A stretch of DNA of 64,000 bases from Bacillus sp. SLBN-46 (GCF_031453555.1 NZ_JAVIZM010000001.1:3107001-3171000), one strand, 5' to 3'. Shown: positions 8,304-17,973, numbered from the stretch's first letter. The notes: generated by a model not told the origin, from the sequence alone. A program made the numbers and translations.

Positions 8304-9683
8304 TTAACTATTTTTCTTATTAAGAAGACCTAAAAAGGAACAAATAGTTAAGATTCCTTTATCAAAGTTTTCTAGGTTAAAGTGTTCGTTTGGAGCATGA
8401 AGATTTTCGTCTGGCAAACCGAACCCCATTAAGACAACAGGCGCATGTAGTGAATGACTGAAATCCGATACAATTGGAATTGATCCACCTTCTCTTTTGA
8501 AAACAGGTGCTTTCCCATATACGGTTTCATATGCTTCTGCCGCTTTTTGAATCATCGGACTATCGATCGGTGTTAAAAATGGATTTCCCGTGTCTTGCAA
8601 GGTCACATTCACCGTACATCCTTTTGGTGCATGTTCTTCTAGGTGCTTTTTAATTAATCCCTGAATTTTTAGCGGGTTTTGATTATGGACGAGACGGCAG
8701 GTAATTTTCGCATGAGCCTCGTTCGGGATTACTGTTTTTGTCCCTTCTCCCTGAAAACCTCCCCATAACCCATTTATTTCTAATGTTGGACGTGAATTGA
8801 TTCTTTCAGAATAAGGAAAATCGTTATTTTCTCCTCCCGTTAATTCCGTTAACCCTAATGTTTGTTTTAGCTTATCTTCATTGAAATCTAGTGCTTTAAT
8901 TTGTTCCTTTTCAAATTCGGTGAGTTCCACTACATCATCATAGAAATGTTCAACCTTTACTTTTCCGTTTTCGTCATGAAGTGTGGAAAGAAGCTGTACC
9001 AATAGATGGTTGGCATTTTGAACTCCACCGCCATACATGCCGGAATGCAAATCAGAGTTAGCTGTTTTTAGTGAAAATTCTAATGCACAAAGACCTCTTA
9101 AAGAATAGGTAATCGCAGGTACACCCCTGTCCCACATATCTGAATCAGAAATGACAACTACATCACAGGCTAATTTCTCTTTGTTTTCGGCTAAAAATGG
9201 CGGAAGATGAGGACTTCCGATTTCTTCTTCCCCTTCTATACAAAATTTAACGTTTACAGGTAATTTACCTTCTGATTTTAATAATGTTTCCACTGCTTTT
9301 ATATGTAAAAATGTTTGCCCCTTGTCGTCCGTTGCCCCTCTTGCATAAATCTTTTGATCACGAATCGTCGGTTCAAATGGAGGCGTTTCCCATAGATGAA
9401 CAGGGTCAACAGGCTGTACGTCATAATGCCCGTATACTAAGACGGTTGGGGCATTTTCTTGATGAAGCCAGTCGGCATACACAATAGGATGACCTTTTGT
9501 CTGGATGATTTCAACGTGTTCCGTTCCAATGGATTCTAGCTTTTTGGCAATCCAAGACGCTGCTTTTTGAATATCCTCTTTATGCTCGGATAAGGAGCTA
9601 ATGCTTGGAATTCTTAGTAAATCTTTTAATTCCTCGACATTTTGAGTATGTTCATTGGATACTAATTCTGATAATTGACTCAT
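8304..9683 (-). CDS. M20-family dipeptidase
   Basis: A 459-aa zinc metallopeptidase of the M20/CNDP-like dipeptidase group. Metal and catalytic motifs are visible: VLVYGHYDVQP with the first His and Asp, ARGATDDKGQ with the bridging Asp, and CIEGEEEIGSP with the catalytic Glu pair. The dimerisation (lid) domain lies between about 200 and 330, and the last His ligand is in ENLHAPNEHF. It should hydrolyse dipeptides or short peptide-like substrates in the cytosol. It is monocistronic, with a T-rich stretch and a dispersed repeat downstream. Confidence 0.9.
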   Translation of the reverse strand: MSQLSELVSNEHTQNVEELKDLLRIPSISSLSEHKEDIQKAASWIAKKLESIGTEHVEIIQTKGHPIVYADWLHQENAPTVLVYGHYDVQPVDPVHLWETPPFEPTIRDQKIYARGATDDKGQTFLHIKAVETLLKSEGKLPVNVKFCIEGEEEIGSPHLPPFLAENKEKLACDVVVISDSDMWDRGVPAITYSLRGLCALEFSLKTANSDLHSGMYGGGVQNANHLLVQLLSTLHDENGKVKVEHFYDDVVELTEFEKEQIKALDFNEDKLKQTLGLTELTGGENNDFPYSERINSRPTLEINGLWGGFQGEGTKTVIPNEAHAKITCRLVHNQNPLKIQGLIKKHLEEHAPKGCTVNVTLQDTGNPFLTPIDSPMIQKAAEAYETVYGKAPVFKREGGSIPIVSDFSHSLHAPVVLMGFGLPDENLHAPNEHFNLENFDKGILTICSFLGLLNKKNS

Positions 9684-9823
9684 GTTCTCACCTTTTCTCT
9701 TTTATTTTCAATTGGATTGACTTTAGATGTTATGTATTCTTTGGTCTCTTTTAGTTTGAACAAAAACCATTAATTTTTCCAGTAATTATTCAAAAAACTT
9801 ATCTTTTTCTATACTCACATGAA

Positions 9824-10207
9824 TTATTTTCTCTTTTTATTTAGATAAACTCCAATTAAAATAAGAGACGCATTTAAGGTTACAGATGATAAACTAAACT
9901 GTTTTCGAGTTTTACTCTTTATCTTTACAATTTTTATACAAGGATTCGTTTTAGCTTCAGCTTCCTGGTTTTGATTAAGTGTTTTGGAATGTGCTTCATT
10001 AAAAAGTAAATTGTCATACCTTTTTCTTTTTTCAACATTTTTAAGAACTTCATATGCTTCTCTCACTCTTTTAAACTGTTCAGCATTCCCTTTTACTTGA
10101 TCTGGATGTACTTCCTTTACCTTTTTTCGATAAGCTTCTTTAATCTCAAAAAATGTTGCATCATAGGGTACATCTAAAATACGATAGTAATTGCCAATGG
10201 ATCCCAT
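9824..10207 (-). CDS. Short J-domain protein
   Basis: A 127-aa protein with an N-terminal J domain: YYRILDVPYDATFFEIKEAYRKK, then VHPD containing the essential HPD, then FKRVREAYEVL. The remaining part is a charged linker and a C-terminal hydrophobic segment (LNASLILIGVYL) followed by KKRK, so the protein may be tail-anchored in the membrane. It should stimulate a DnaK ATPase. No G/F region or zinc fingers are present. The ATG at 10207 fits GAGGG with 8-nt spacing better than a GTG 9 nt upstream. Confidence 0.8.
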   Translation of the reverse strand: MGSIGNYYRILDVPYDATFFEIKEAYRKKVKEVHPDQVKGNAEQFKRVREAYEVLKNVEKRKRYDNLLFNEAHSKTLNQNQEAEAKTNPCIKIVKIKSKTRKQFSLSSVTLNASLILIGVYLNKKRK

Positions 10208-10300
10208 GATTTCCACCCTCTTTCGGTTTAAATAGCATTATCTTCCTTTTTAATCCTTCCAAAATAGTATTCTTGTTTTATATTAAATAGACCAAAGAGA

Positions 10301-10357
10301 AGGTTCTGGTGGTTTTTTACCCATGAAAATGGCGAACAGTGACAGTCACTGTTCGCC
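10301..10357. repeat. GGCGAACAG palindromic repeat, copy 4
   Basis: A perfect inverted repeat of 12-nt arms (GGCGAACAGTGA / TCACTGTTCGCC, loop of 3) at 10331-10357. The left extension (GGTTCTGGTGGTTTTTT, then ATGAAA) matches copy 3. It sits between the divergent J-domain and GNAT genes, so here it is not a simple 3-prime terminator. Confidence 0.75.
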
Positions 10358-10413
10358 AACATATAAAAGAGCTTCTGATACATCAAAAATATATGGAGAG
10401 GAGAATTCATTTT

Positions 10414-10851
10414 ATGGAAATAAGGAAACCAAACGATTTGGAATATAATATGATTTTATCACTTTCACCACAAGCATTATTCGCTGGCACATTAGGCGAG
10501 GCAAAACCGTCAGATGAAAAAGTCAAACAACTTATTGAACCATTATTGCAAAAAGGAAGCTATTATTTAATAGCAACAGAAGGCGATAATCTAATGGGTT
10601 GGATTCTTATAGGAACAAATAAAGACCAATTGACTGAAAAGATGTGTGGATTTATTTATGAATTGTTTGTGTTAGAAGAATTTAGAGGGAATGGAATTTC
10701 AAAACAATTGATGGAGACTGGTATCGAACAGCTTAAACTATATGGATTTTCAGAGGTTCGTTTAAGCGTATATGCAGGAAATCAAGCCATTAAACTGTAT
10801 GAAAAATTAGGATTCAAAAATAAAATCATTACAATGAGTATGCCCATTTAA
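10414..10851 (+). CDS. GNAT-family N-acetyltransferase
   Basis: A 145-aa single GNAT domain. The acetyl-CoA binding motif is EEFRGNGISKQLM, preceded by the beta4 strand IYELFVL and followed by the typical C-terminal motif AIKLYEKLGFK. The acceptor substrate cannot be predicted. The ATG at 10414 follows GGAGAGGAG, so the upstream in-frame extension across repeat copy 4 is probably not translated. It is followed by the 10.86 kb dispersed repeat. Confidence 0.85.
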   Translation: MEIRKPNDLEYNMILSLSPQALFAGTLGEAKPSDEKVKQLIEPLLQKGSYYLIATEGDNLMGWILIGTNKDQLTEKMCGFIYELFVLEEFRGNGISKQLMETGIEQLKLYGFSEVRLSVYAGNQAIKLYEKLGFKNKIITMSMPI

Positions 10852-10862
10852 AATTACTATCT

Positions 10863-11125
10863 TAATTAAATTTATGGCTCTGTAGTAACTGAATGAATGT
10901 TGAATTCACTTTGTTTGAAAAATAAACGGAAAAATTCCGCTTAAGTTAGGAATACCCTTATTTCCTATAAAATAAGGGTATTTTTTCCGTTTATACGGTC
11001 CAAATCGTTGGATTTTGTCTTGTTTTAGAGCAGTTAACAGGAAGTTCTCCGCTTATTTCTGCCTCTTCAGCGTCCTTTTAATACAATAGCGGGAAATTCT
11101 CCGATTATGAACTCTCATCCCTATT
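10863..11125. repeat. Long dispersed repeat, copy A
   Basis: About 260 bp share extended similarity with 18487-18780. Shared blocks include TTTGAAAAATAAA, AATTCCGCTTA, TCCAAATCGTTGGATTTTGT and repeated GGAAATTCTCC. It holds an internal hairpin (ACCCTTATTTCC / AAATAAGGGT) with a T-run. No coding potential was seen. Confidence 0.75.
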
Positions 11126-11149
11126 TACAAACATCTATTCTCCTGCTTT

Positions 11150-11470
11150 TTAATCTACAAAAACGCCCCAACCATCGGAATAACAACCATATGGTTTACT
11201 CAAATTATCTAATTCCTTTTGGATCTTAATTATTTGATTATAATTTAATACCATTCTTTTAGAACAACTACATGCCCACTCTTCGGTTTCGTCGTCTTGT
11301 TCTAAGAAACAATTGTATCCTTCTCCCTTAAGTACTTGTGATAATTTTTCACCGGTGGCTTGATCGGGAACCGCTACAAAAAATTCGACAGATTGTGGTT
11401 TCTTAAAATTTACTCCTTCTTTATATAGACTTTGCAATGCTTCTCCATCTGCATCATTTGGGAATTTCAT
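11150..11470 (-). CDS. RraB-family (ribonuclease E inhibitor-like) protein
   Basis: A 106-aa protein with the RraB/DUF695-type pattern: VEFFVAVPDQATGEKL, GYNCFLEQDDETEEWACSC, then a C-terminal GCYSDGWGVFVD, close to the YxGWG(t) ending of the family. In gamma-proteobacteria RraB inhibits RNase E, but Bacillaceae normally lack RNase E, so this role should not be transferred. The start is the ATG at 11470 because GGAGG is 7 nt upstream. It stands alone, close to repeat copy A. Confidence 0.75.
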   Translation of the reverse strand: MKFPNDADGEALQSLYKEGVNFKKPQSVEFFVAVPDQATGEKLSQVLKGEGYNCFLEQDDETEEWACSCSKRMVLNYNQIIKIQKELDNLSKPYGCYSDGWGVFVD

Positions 11471-11677
11471 TTGTTTTTCCTCCATATTCTAGTACATTCA
11501 ATGGTGTCATTATAATTCACTTATTACCTTTTTACTAACCTTAATTTTTTTGTTTTCAGACTCCGTCTACATATGTACTTTCAAAATTGTAAAAGCTACC
11601 GTTACATAATTATCTATAATTCTAAATTTAGTTCGTTTTATATTTATATAAAAGCTATCAAAAAATAGGCAATAAAA

Positions 11678-11705
11678 AGTGCCGCTCCAATGCTGAAACG
11701 GCACT
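11678..11705 (-). terminator. Terminator of the fdhD operon
   Basis: AGTGCCG and CGGCACT arms enclose 14 nt; on the minus strand the hairpin is followed by TTTTTATTG right after fdhD. Confidence 0.75.
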
Positions 11706-11708
11706 CCA

Positions 11709-12524
11709 TTAAGTAAGCGATTGTACCCCCTGAACTTCAATCCGATCCGGTCTTGTATAAATATTTAAAGAATGATTGCGAAGAAATCCGACGGTCGTAA
11801 TCTGAAGCTCTTCCGCCAGCCTGAGGGCCAGTTCAGTTGGTGCTGATTTTGATAGAACAATACCGCATCCTATTTTGGCTACTTTTAGCAATACCTCAGA
11901 GGAAATACGACCACTAAAAACAATAATCTTGTCTGAAAGAGAAATTGAATTCTGCAAGCAATGACCATAAATTTTATCCAGGGCATTGTGTCGTCCTATG
12001 TCCGTTCTATCTACGATGATGCCATTCGTGTCACAAAGGGCAGCATTGTGAACGCCCCCTGTATCCTGAAAGATTACAGACGACTCCTGCATTTGTCGCA
12101 TTAAATGAAAGCATTGGTCAATAGAAATCTTCGCATCAACATTATCCAGTGGTTTAACGGTTCTAGCATCATTATAAAAATAAAAGCTTTGACGGCTTTT
12201 TCCACAGCAGGATGTGACTACTCGTTTCGAATGGAACAATTCGTTTAGTTTGTTGACCTTGTGCGTTTTTACAATAGCACGCCCAGTCGTTTCTATAATC
12301 GTCAGCTCTTTAATTTCTGTAACACTTCTGATAATCCCTTCAGACGCCAAAAAGCCAACGACTAGTTCTTCAATGTGTTCAGGGCTGCAAACAAGTGTAG
12401 CGAATTCTTGGTCATTCAGAACAATGGTAATCGGATATTCCGTAACGATGGTATCCGTTACTCTTTGTATGGCACCGTCCTCATACCGCCATATATTGCT
12501 TTCAAGTTTCATTGGCTGATCCAT
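11709..12524 (-). CDS. fdhD: FdhD, formate dehydrogenase sulfurtransferase accessory protein
   Basis: A 271-aa FdhD protein, which passes sulfur from a cysteine desulfurase to the molybdenum cofactor before insertion into formate dehydrogenase. The conserved cysteine region VVTSCCGKSRQ (near 105-112), the TGGVHNAALC block and DIGRHNALDKI are visible; the last two are FdhD hallmarks. It lies 16 bp after the DUF2294 gene and downstream of the formate dehydrogenase genes, consistent with its role. A terminator follows at 11678. Confidence 0.95.
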   Translation of the reverse strand: MDQPMKLESNIWRYEDGAIQRVTDTIVTEYPITIVLNDQEFATLVCSPEHIEELVVGFLASEGIIRSVTEIKELTIIETTGRAIVKTHKVNKLNELFHSKRVVTSCCGKSRQSFYFYNDARTVKPLDNVDAKISIDQCFHLMRQMQESSVIFQDTGGVHNAALCDTNGIIVDRTDIGRHNALDKIYGHCLQNSISLSDKIIVFSGRISSEVLLKVAKIGCGIVLSKSAPTELALRLAEELQITTVGFLRNHSLNIYTRPDRIEVQGVQSLT

Positions 12525-12540
12525 ACTTTTTCACTCCTAG

Positions 12541-12897
12541 TTACTTACCCTCAATCGGCTGGTCAAAAACAAATACAGTCATGGCAATATCTTCTTTAAT
12601 ATTAATATCAGAAAATAACCGTACGACGTTTGCCCCCATCAGGTTTTCAAAACGTATAAGAACCTCTGGCTTTTTATAGATTTCCTTTACAAATCGTGTT
12701 CTCGTTTCATGGACCATCTGTTCGCCATGTTCGGAAGTAATCATAAACTTCTCCACATTTGTCAGGTTCCCTTTCATTTCACTGATTGCCCAAGAACCGA
12801 TAAATTTGGTGGTGATTTCCTTCGGACCATTGCCGACATATTCTTTTCTAATTTCGCGAACAAGCATACTAAATTGATGCTCCAGATTCTTTGGCAT
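12541..12897 (-). CDS. DUF2294 protein
   Basis: A 118-aa protein with the DUF2294 pattern: QFSMLVREIRKEYVGNGPKEI, then LTNVEKFM, then VHETRTRFVKEIY. The family's function is unknown. It often accompanies formate dehydrogenase genes in Bacillus-type genomes (recalled association). Here it sits directly upstream of fdhD and 93 bp after a terminator that ends the previous transcription unit, so it probably starts its own fdhD transcript. It is soluble and has no metal motif. Confidence 0.8.
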   Translation of the reverse strand: MPKNLEHQFSMLVREIRKEYVGNGPKEITTKFIGSWAISEMKGNLTNVEKFMITSEHGEQMVHETRTRFVKEIYKKPEVLIRFENLMGANVVRLFSDINIKEDIAMTVFVFDQPIEGK

Positions 12898-12942
12898 TGA
12901 CTGTCCTCCCTATCCATACCACATAGTTTAATTCTAAAGAGG

Positions 12943-12973
12943 AAACCCATTCATTACTTTAACGAATGGGTTT
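12943..12973 (-). terminator. Terminator of the formate dehydrogenase operon
   Basis: AAACCCATTC and GAATGGGTTT arms enclose 11 nt, with a T-rich tail on the minus strand just after the DUF1641 gene. Confidence 0.75.
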
Positions 12974-12990
12974 GTATTTTGTCTTTCATC

Positions 12991-13470
12991 CTACTCTTTT
13001 AAGCCTTCACCCATACCTTTTAACAGGTTAAATCCAAAGCCTAAGACACGATTAATATCAGGATCCTTTAAGGCCTTCATTAAATCAAAGATCCCAATCT
13101 TGGAATCCTCGATTAAGCCCTGCTCCGCCTTTTTCAATCCATTGGTCAGACTTTTCGCAAGCTTACCCGTTGTCTCCGGGTCTAGCTCAGTTAACATACC
13201 GCCTGCTGCCATGGCATTATTGATCATGTTCGTGACAGGCTCGCGTGTAAGCTGGCCGACAGCAATTTTTGCTGCTTTTTCTTTCGCTTTTAAAAGACTT
13301 CCAAAAGCATCTAAGATTCCACTATCGTGTAATTCTTGAATCAGACTCAATGTTTCAAGTAACGAGTCCTTATTTTCCGCAACCCCGGAGAGAAGATTCT
13401 CCAGGGATTGCATTTTCTTTTGTTCTTCTGTCAGTTCTATTTTTTGAATGACTTTAATCGGTTGTGCCAT
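12991..13470 (-). CDS. DUF1641 protein (YjgD-like), formate dehydrogenase-associated
   Basis: A 159-aa all-helical protein of the DUF1641 family, which in Bacillus lies next to the YjgC-type formate dehydrogenase. The C-terminal signature is DPDINRVLGFGFNLLKGMG. A middle glycine- and methionine-rich stretch (NNAMAAGGMLTEL) could bind the catalytic subunit. Its start codon is adjacent to the stop of the catalytic subunit gene, so the two are translationally linked. Its role, possibly electron transfer or assembly, is not established. Confidence 0.85.
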   Translation of the reverse strand: MAQPIKVIQKIELTEEQKKMQSLENLLSGVAENKDSLLETLSLIQELHDSGILDAFGSLLKAKEKAAKIAVGQLTREPVTNMINNAMAAGGMLTELDPETTGKLAKSLTNGLKKAEQGLIEDSKIGIFDLMKALKDPDINRVLGFGFNLLKGMGEGLKE

Positions 13471-16443
13471 TACGCATTCCTCCTGTCATAGAAACCAGGG
13501 TTAATATGCTCGTTTACATCTGCAATCGGTGTGTAATCGCCGCGTTCCCACTTGCGGTAGATTTCAAGACCCATTTGCGGTGTACGAGTGGCATTTCGTG
13601 GATTATACCTTGGAAGTGGATTTTCACCATTCAGTTCAAGGACTTCCATCCGTACTTTCGTTTGTTTGTATGCTGGTGTATGTGTCACGACATCTACTGC
13701 CCCACCAGTCAGAAGGTTCACCGCACTCTCGTGGCTTGACGAATGCATTGGCACATAAACCGTTTTTCCTTCCACACGATCAGTTACAAGAACAGGCAGT
13801 CTAATCGCTCCGTACGGTGATACAAGACGTACAAGTGAACCGTCTTTTACAGCACGTTCCTTCGCAAGTTCCGGTGATACCTCTACAAACACTTTCGGGA
13901 ATTTGTAGTTCAGTCCTTCTGATTTCTGTGTTAAGTTTCCTTCATGGAAGTGTTCCAACAGACGTCCATTATCCAATGCGAGATCGAATTCCTGAGGGAA
14001 CTCCATTGGTGGTACATAATCGAACAAGCCGAACCGAGCTTTTTTATCAGGGAAATTAAAGCCGTCTTGGAAAAGCAACGGCGTGTTTGATCCATCAAGA
14101 GATCCCCAGTGGAAGCTGTTCCATCCTTCAAGAACATCATAGTTACACTGGCTAAAGAACGGTGTTAAGCTAGCCATTTCGGCAAAAATCTCACTTGGAT
14201 GGGTATAATTCCAATCGAAGCCCATCTTTTTCGCGAGCTGGGTAAGAATCCACCAGTCTGGTTTACTATCACCTAGCGGCTGCAATGCTTGGTATAAACG
14301 CTGCACGCGACGCTCAGTATTGGTGAACGTTCCATCTTTTTCAAGAGAAGGTGCACCTGGTAAAATAACATCAGCAAATTGAGCGGTTGTTGTTAAAAAG
14401 ATTTCTTGTACGACTAGGAAATCTAACTTCGCAAGCATCGCCTGAGTATGATTTGAATCCGCATCGACCCATGCCATATCCTCCCCAGCGATGTACATCG
14501 CCTTCATCTCGCCTCTATCGACAGCTCCGAGCATTTCAATATTATCAAGACCAGGATTCTCTGGGATTTTCACACCATATGCCTTCTCAAATTTTTCGCG
14601 GATTTCGATATTTGTTACGGATTGATAGCCAGGGAAAATATTTGGCATGGTTCCCATGTCAGCCGCACCCTGCACATTGTTATGTCCGCGTAATGGGTAA
14701 GCACCAGCATTTGGACGCATCATGTTGCCTGTTGCAAGTAGCAGGTTGGCAATCGCAACAGATGTATGTGAGCCCGCGATATTTTGCGTGACACCCATTC
14801 CCCAACAAATGACAGTTCCATCCGCATCACGGATCATTTCAGCCATTTGGATTAATGTTTCTTTCGTAATACCCGTTATCTTTTCGGCCTCTTCTAAACT
14901 ATAAGGCTCCATCATTTTCAAAAATTCATCATAGTGATTGACATGATCTGTGATAAATTTCACATCGTGCCAGCCTTGGTCAATGATATACTTCGTAATA
15001 GCGGAAAGCCATACATAGTCCGTTCCTTGTTTTGGACGAACGAACAGGTCTGCACGGTCACCCATTTCATGTCTGCGAACGTCCACGGTAATTAATTTTT
15101 GTCCATGAAGTTTTTGCGCACGCTTAATACGAGTGGCAAGAACAGGATGTCCTTCTGCAGGTGCGCAACCTACGAGCATAACAAGTCCTGCACCAGCAAT
15201 ATCCTGAATGGTTCCAGAGTCGCCGCCGATGCCTCCGGTTTGCTGTAATCCCCATGAAGCTGGTGATTGGCAATAACGAGAGCAGTTGTCTACATTATTG
15301 GTTCCAAAGACTTGACGCGCCACCTTTTGAATCAGGTAGTTTTCCTCGTTCGTAATTTTTGATGACGAAATAAAACCAATCGCATCGCTGCCATAGGTAT
15401 CTTTGATACCGCCGAGCTTTTCTGCAACAAGTGAAAGAGCCTCGTTCCCAGCTTGCTTCCACAAACACATCACCTTTTCGAATTAATGGTGTGGTAATTC
15501 GTTCTTGTGAATTAACAAAATCCCATCCAAATTTCCCTTTAACACAGGTGGAAACACTGTTAACAGGAGCATTTTCAGATGGTTCAATTTTAAGAATTTC
15601 ACGGTCTTTTGTCCATACTTCAAAGGAACAACCTACCCCACAAAACGTACAAACGGTTTTTGTCTTTTCGATCCGCTCTTCACGCATGGCTGCTTCTACT
15701 TCTGACACGGCCATGATGGTTTGATAATCAGGCTCTACGGCTTTCACAATGTCGATCATGGGTGTAAGCAAGTCATCGGAAATACTTGTCATAAATCCTG
15801 CATTTCCAAGCATGGATTTTTCCATTAGTGCGTTACATGGACAAACGGAAACACATTGACCACAGGAAACGCATGAGGATTCGTTAATGCTTTTTCCTCC
15901 GTCCCATAAGACACGCGGCTGATTGGTTTCCCAGTTGATGGTTAATGTTTCATTCACCTGAAGATCCTGACAGGTTTCTACACAGCGGCCGCACAAAATA
16001 CATTGATCAGGGTCGTAGCGATAAAACGGGTGAGACATGTCTACTTCATAGCCTTTCGAGCGATGTGGGCGTGTTTGGTGTTCTACTCCCATCATTTCTG
16101 CGGTATTATGTACACGACAATTGCCATTGTTATTGTCACATACGGTGCAATATAATAGATGGTTTTCAAGAATACGGTCCATGGCTTCCTCTTGGGCTTC
16201 TTTTGCAAGCTCAGAAGAAGTCAAAATGTCCATGCCATCCTCGACCACAGTGGAACATGCACGCATAATGCTGCCGTTGACTTCACACATACACGTATCA
16301 CAGCTCTGTACCGGTCCAAGAACTTCGGAATAACAGATGTGCGGGTGCTCCATTTCCTGTTTTAGTAAATAATCTAAAATACGTGTTCCTTTTTCCACTT
16401 CATGTGCTGTTCCGTTTATAAGAACATTCACTTTTTCGTTCAC
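13470..16443 (-). pseudogene. Formate dehydrogenase catalytic subunit (YjgC-like), one-base frameshift
   Basis: Two frames together encode one protein of about 990 aa, the normal family length. The first (16443-15447) has an N-terminal 2Fe-2S domain, two 4Fe-4S motifs (CILCGRCVETC and CVSCGQCVSVC) and the molybdopterin 4Fe-4S motif CTFCGVGC. The second carries the catalytic region NVDNCSRYCQSP and the MPT-binding domains. The switch lies at about 15444-15449, where removing one G of TGGG (minus strand) restores SW-NEALSLVAEKL. The start is GTG at 16443 after AAGGAGG. Either a real inactivating mutation or a sequencing error in a GGG run; neighbours are intact. Confidence 0.88.
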
Positions 16444-16502
16444 TGTAAGTCCTCCTTAGTAAAATAACAGAGAAATCTATCAAACTACTAAATTAATAGT
16501 TG

Positions 16503-17315
16503 TTAACTAGCCTTTTTCATACTAGATTTTGCTTTAGACGATGATTGAAGCGAATCCTTGTGAACCGTCCAATAGATCAAGGCTACAAACACACCGCCGC
16601 CAATTGCATTTCCAATGACAACTGGAACAAAGTTAGAGAGATAATCCACCCATGTGACCTGCCCAGCAAAAATCGCTGCCGGGATAACAAACATGTTGGC
16701 CACCACGTGCTGAAAACCGATTGCGACAAACGCCATTATAGGAAACCAAATTGCAAGTATTTTTCCACCGATATCATCTGCGCCATAGGCAAGCCAAACG
16801 CCTAAACAAACGAGCCAGTTACAGCCGATAGCGGAAATTAAGGTCTTCATAAAGGTTTCGTCAATCTTCGCTTCTGCAATCGCGACGGTTTTGGTTAAAA
16901 ATGGTCCAGTTTCCGTTAACCCAACGATGTGACCAAAGAAATACGCAACAAAAATCGCTCCAATAAAGTTACTAATTAATACTAGCAGCCAATTCTTACT
17001 TAGTTGTGCTAGTGTCGCACGCTTCGCTAGAACAGCAATCGGAAGAGCCATCATATTCCCTGTTAACAATTCGCCACCTGCAATAATGATTAACATGAGA
17101 CCGACTGGGAAAACTGCACCACCTAAAAGTGAGCTAAAGGAACCCCATTGCTGCGGTAAATTTGCAATAACACGAATGTCTAATAAGAAGCCAAAGGAAA
17201 TAAATGCTCCCCCTAAAAATCCTAATAAAAGTGCATGAAAAGGGTTCATCGTTGCCTTTTTTGCACCAGCATCCACCGCTAATTCCGCGATGCGCTGAGA
17301 ACTATGAAACGCCAT
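16503..17315 (-). CDS. Formate/nitrite channel (FNT family)
   Basis: A 270-aa membrane channel with six transmembrane segments. FNT signatures are visible: LGGAFISFGF in the first helices, GGELLTGNMM, and GFQHVVANMF in the fifth helix region. It should move formate across the membrane to the dehydrogenase encoded 60 bp downstream, like YrhG of Bacillus. The ATG at 17315 follows TTGGAGGG. A leader with a strong hairpin precedes it, suggesting regulated expression of the whole fdh transcript. Confidence 0.92.
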   Translation of the reverse strand: MAFHSSQRIAELAVDAGAKKATMNPFHALLLGFLGGAFISFGFLLDIRVIANLPQQWGSFSSLLGGAVFPVGLMLIIIAGGELLTGNMMALPIAVLAKRATLAQLSKNWLLVLISNFIGAIFVAYFFGHIVGLTETGPFLTKTVAIAEAKIDETFMKTLISAIGCNWLVCLGVWLAYGADDIGGKILAIWFPIMAFVAIGFQHVVANMFVIPAAIFAGQVTWVDYLSNFVPVVIGNAIGGGVFVALIYWTVHKDSLQSSSKAKSSMKKAS

Positions 17316-17418
17316 ATTTTTCCCTCCAATAAGTTGAATATAAAAGCCTTTTGTTTATACATTGGGACAATTGCTGGTCACTTCGCCAGCTGCTGCACTT
17401 GGAAATGAGACGCAAAAA

Positions 17419-17472
17419 AGCCCACCATAAATCGGTTCACATGCCAATGCATGTACCGTTTTACAGTGGGCT
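17419..17472 (-). promoter_or_regulatory. Leader hairpin (possible attenuator) before the formate channel
   Basis: AGCCCAC / GTGGGCT outer arms and an inner ACGGTACATGC / GCATGTGAACC stem are followed on the minus strand by TTTTTTG. This is a good intrinsic terminator about 100 nt upstream of the channel gene, with a further 130 nt of non-coding leader before it. It could be an attenuator or riboswitch expression platform. I could not match an aptamer class. Confidence 0.5.
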
Positions 17473-17654
17473 GATAACTGAGCATTTTTTATACTAGCAA
17501 TCCATCCCGCTACAGACACAATGGAAGAACAGGATATACAGTCAATTTATTATTAACTTACATCAATGAACTTTCCATCCTCTATAAACCTTTATAATAG
17601 TAACATGGATTCATTGATTTGTGAACATTTTAGGAACTTTTTGTTTACATATTA

Positions 17655-17693
17655 AAACAGGCATGAGTTGTTACTCCCGACCCATGCCTGTTT
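17655..17693 (-). terminator. Terminator of the coiled-coil gene
   Basis: AAACAGGCATG and CATGCCTGTTT arms enclose about 17 nt, directly downstream of the minus-strand coiled-coil gene; A/T runs on both sides make it potentially bidirectional. Confidence 0.7.
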
Positions 17694-17718
17694 CATCTTT
17701 TAAAATATGCATCCTACC

Positions 17719-17973
17719 TTATCTTTGTTCGAGTTTATTCACTTTTCGCTTTACATCAGCTATTTCTTTAAATAAAAGGTCAAAATCTGAATTAATATCA
17801 TAAGCTAATGATTTGATATCTCTCTTAAGATAGGTGAAATTTTCTGTCATTACCTCTGTTGTGTGTTTTAACATATTTTTTATTTCTGTTTGACCAGATA
17901 GTAGGTTATCCATGCGTCCAGTCAGTTCCTTATGGATTGATTTAAATTCTGAATTTTTATTTGAATTTTCCAT
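17719..17973 (-). CDS. Small coiled-coil protein, unknown
   Basis: An 84-aa protein that is helical and heptad-like throughout (TGRMDNLLSGQTEIKNMLK and later LFKEIADVKRKVNKLEQR), with no membrane segment. I do not recognise a function. The ATG at 17973 follows AAAGGAG with 8-nt spacing; an upstream ATG at 18054 would add 27 residues but has a poor ribosome site. A decayed copy lies at 20338-20495, near the second STAND gene copy, so this gene type seems to travel with that locus. Confidence 0.65.
   Translation of the reverse strand: MENSNKNSEFKSIHKELTGRMDNLLSGQTEIKNMLKHTTEVMTENFTYLKRDIKSLAYDINSDFDLLFKEIADVKRKVNKLEQR

Noticed and set aside
15400..15480. Selenocysteine or programmed frameshift in formate dehydrogenase
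   Set aside because: There is no UGA at the catalytic position (a Cys is present), no slippery sequence, and one-base removal restores the family sequence exactly.
17316..17600. ZTP (pfl) or molybdenum-cofactor riboswitch
   Set aside because: The leader is compatible with regulation, but I could not locate the conserved aptamer nucleotides of either class.
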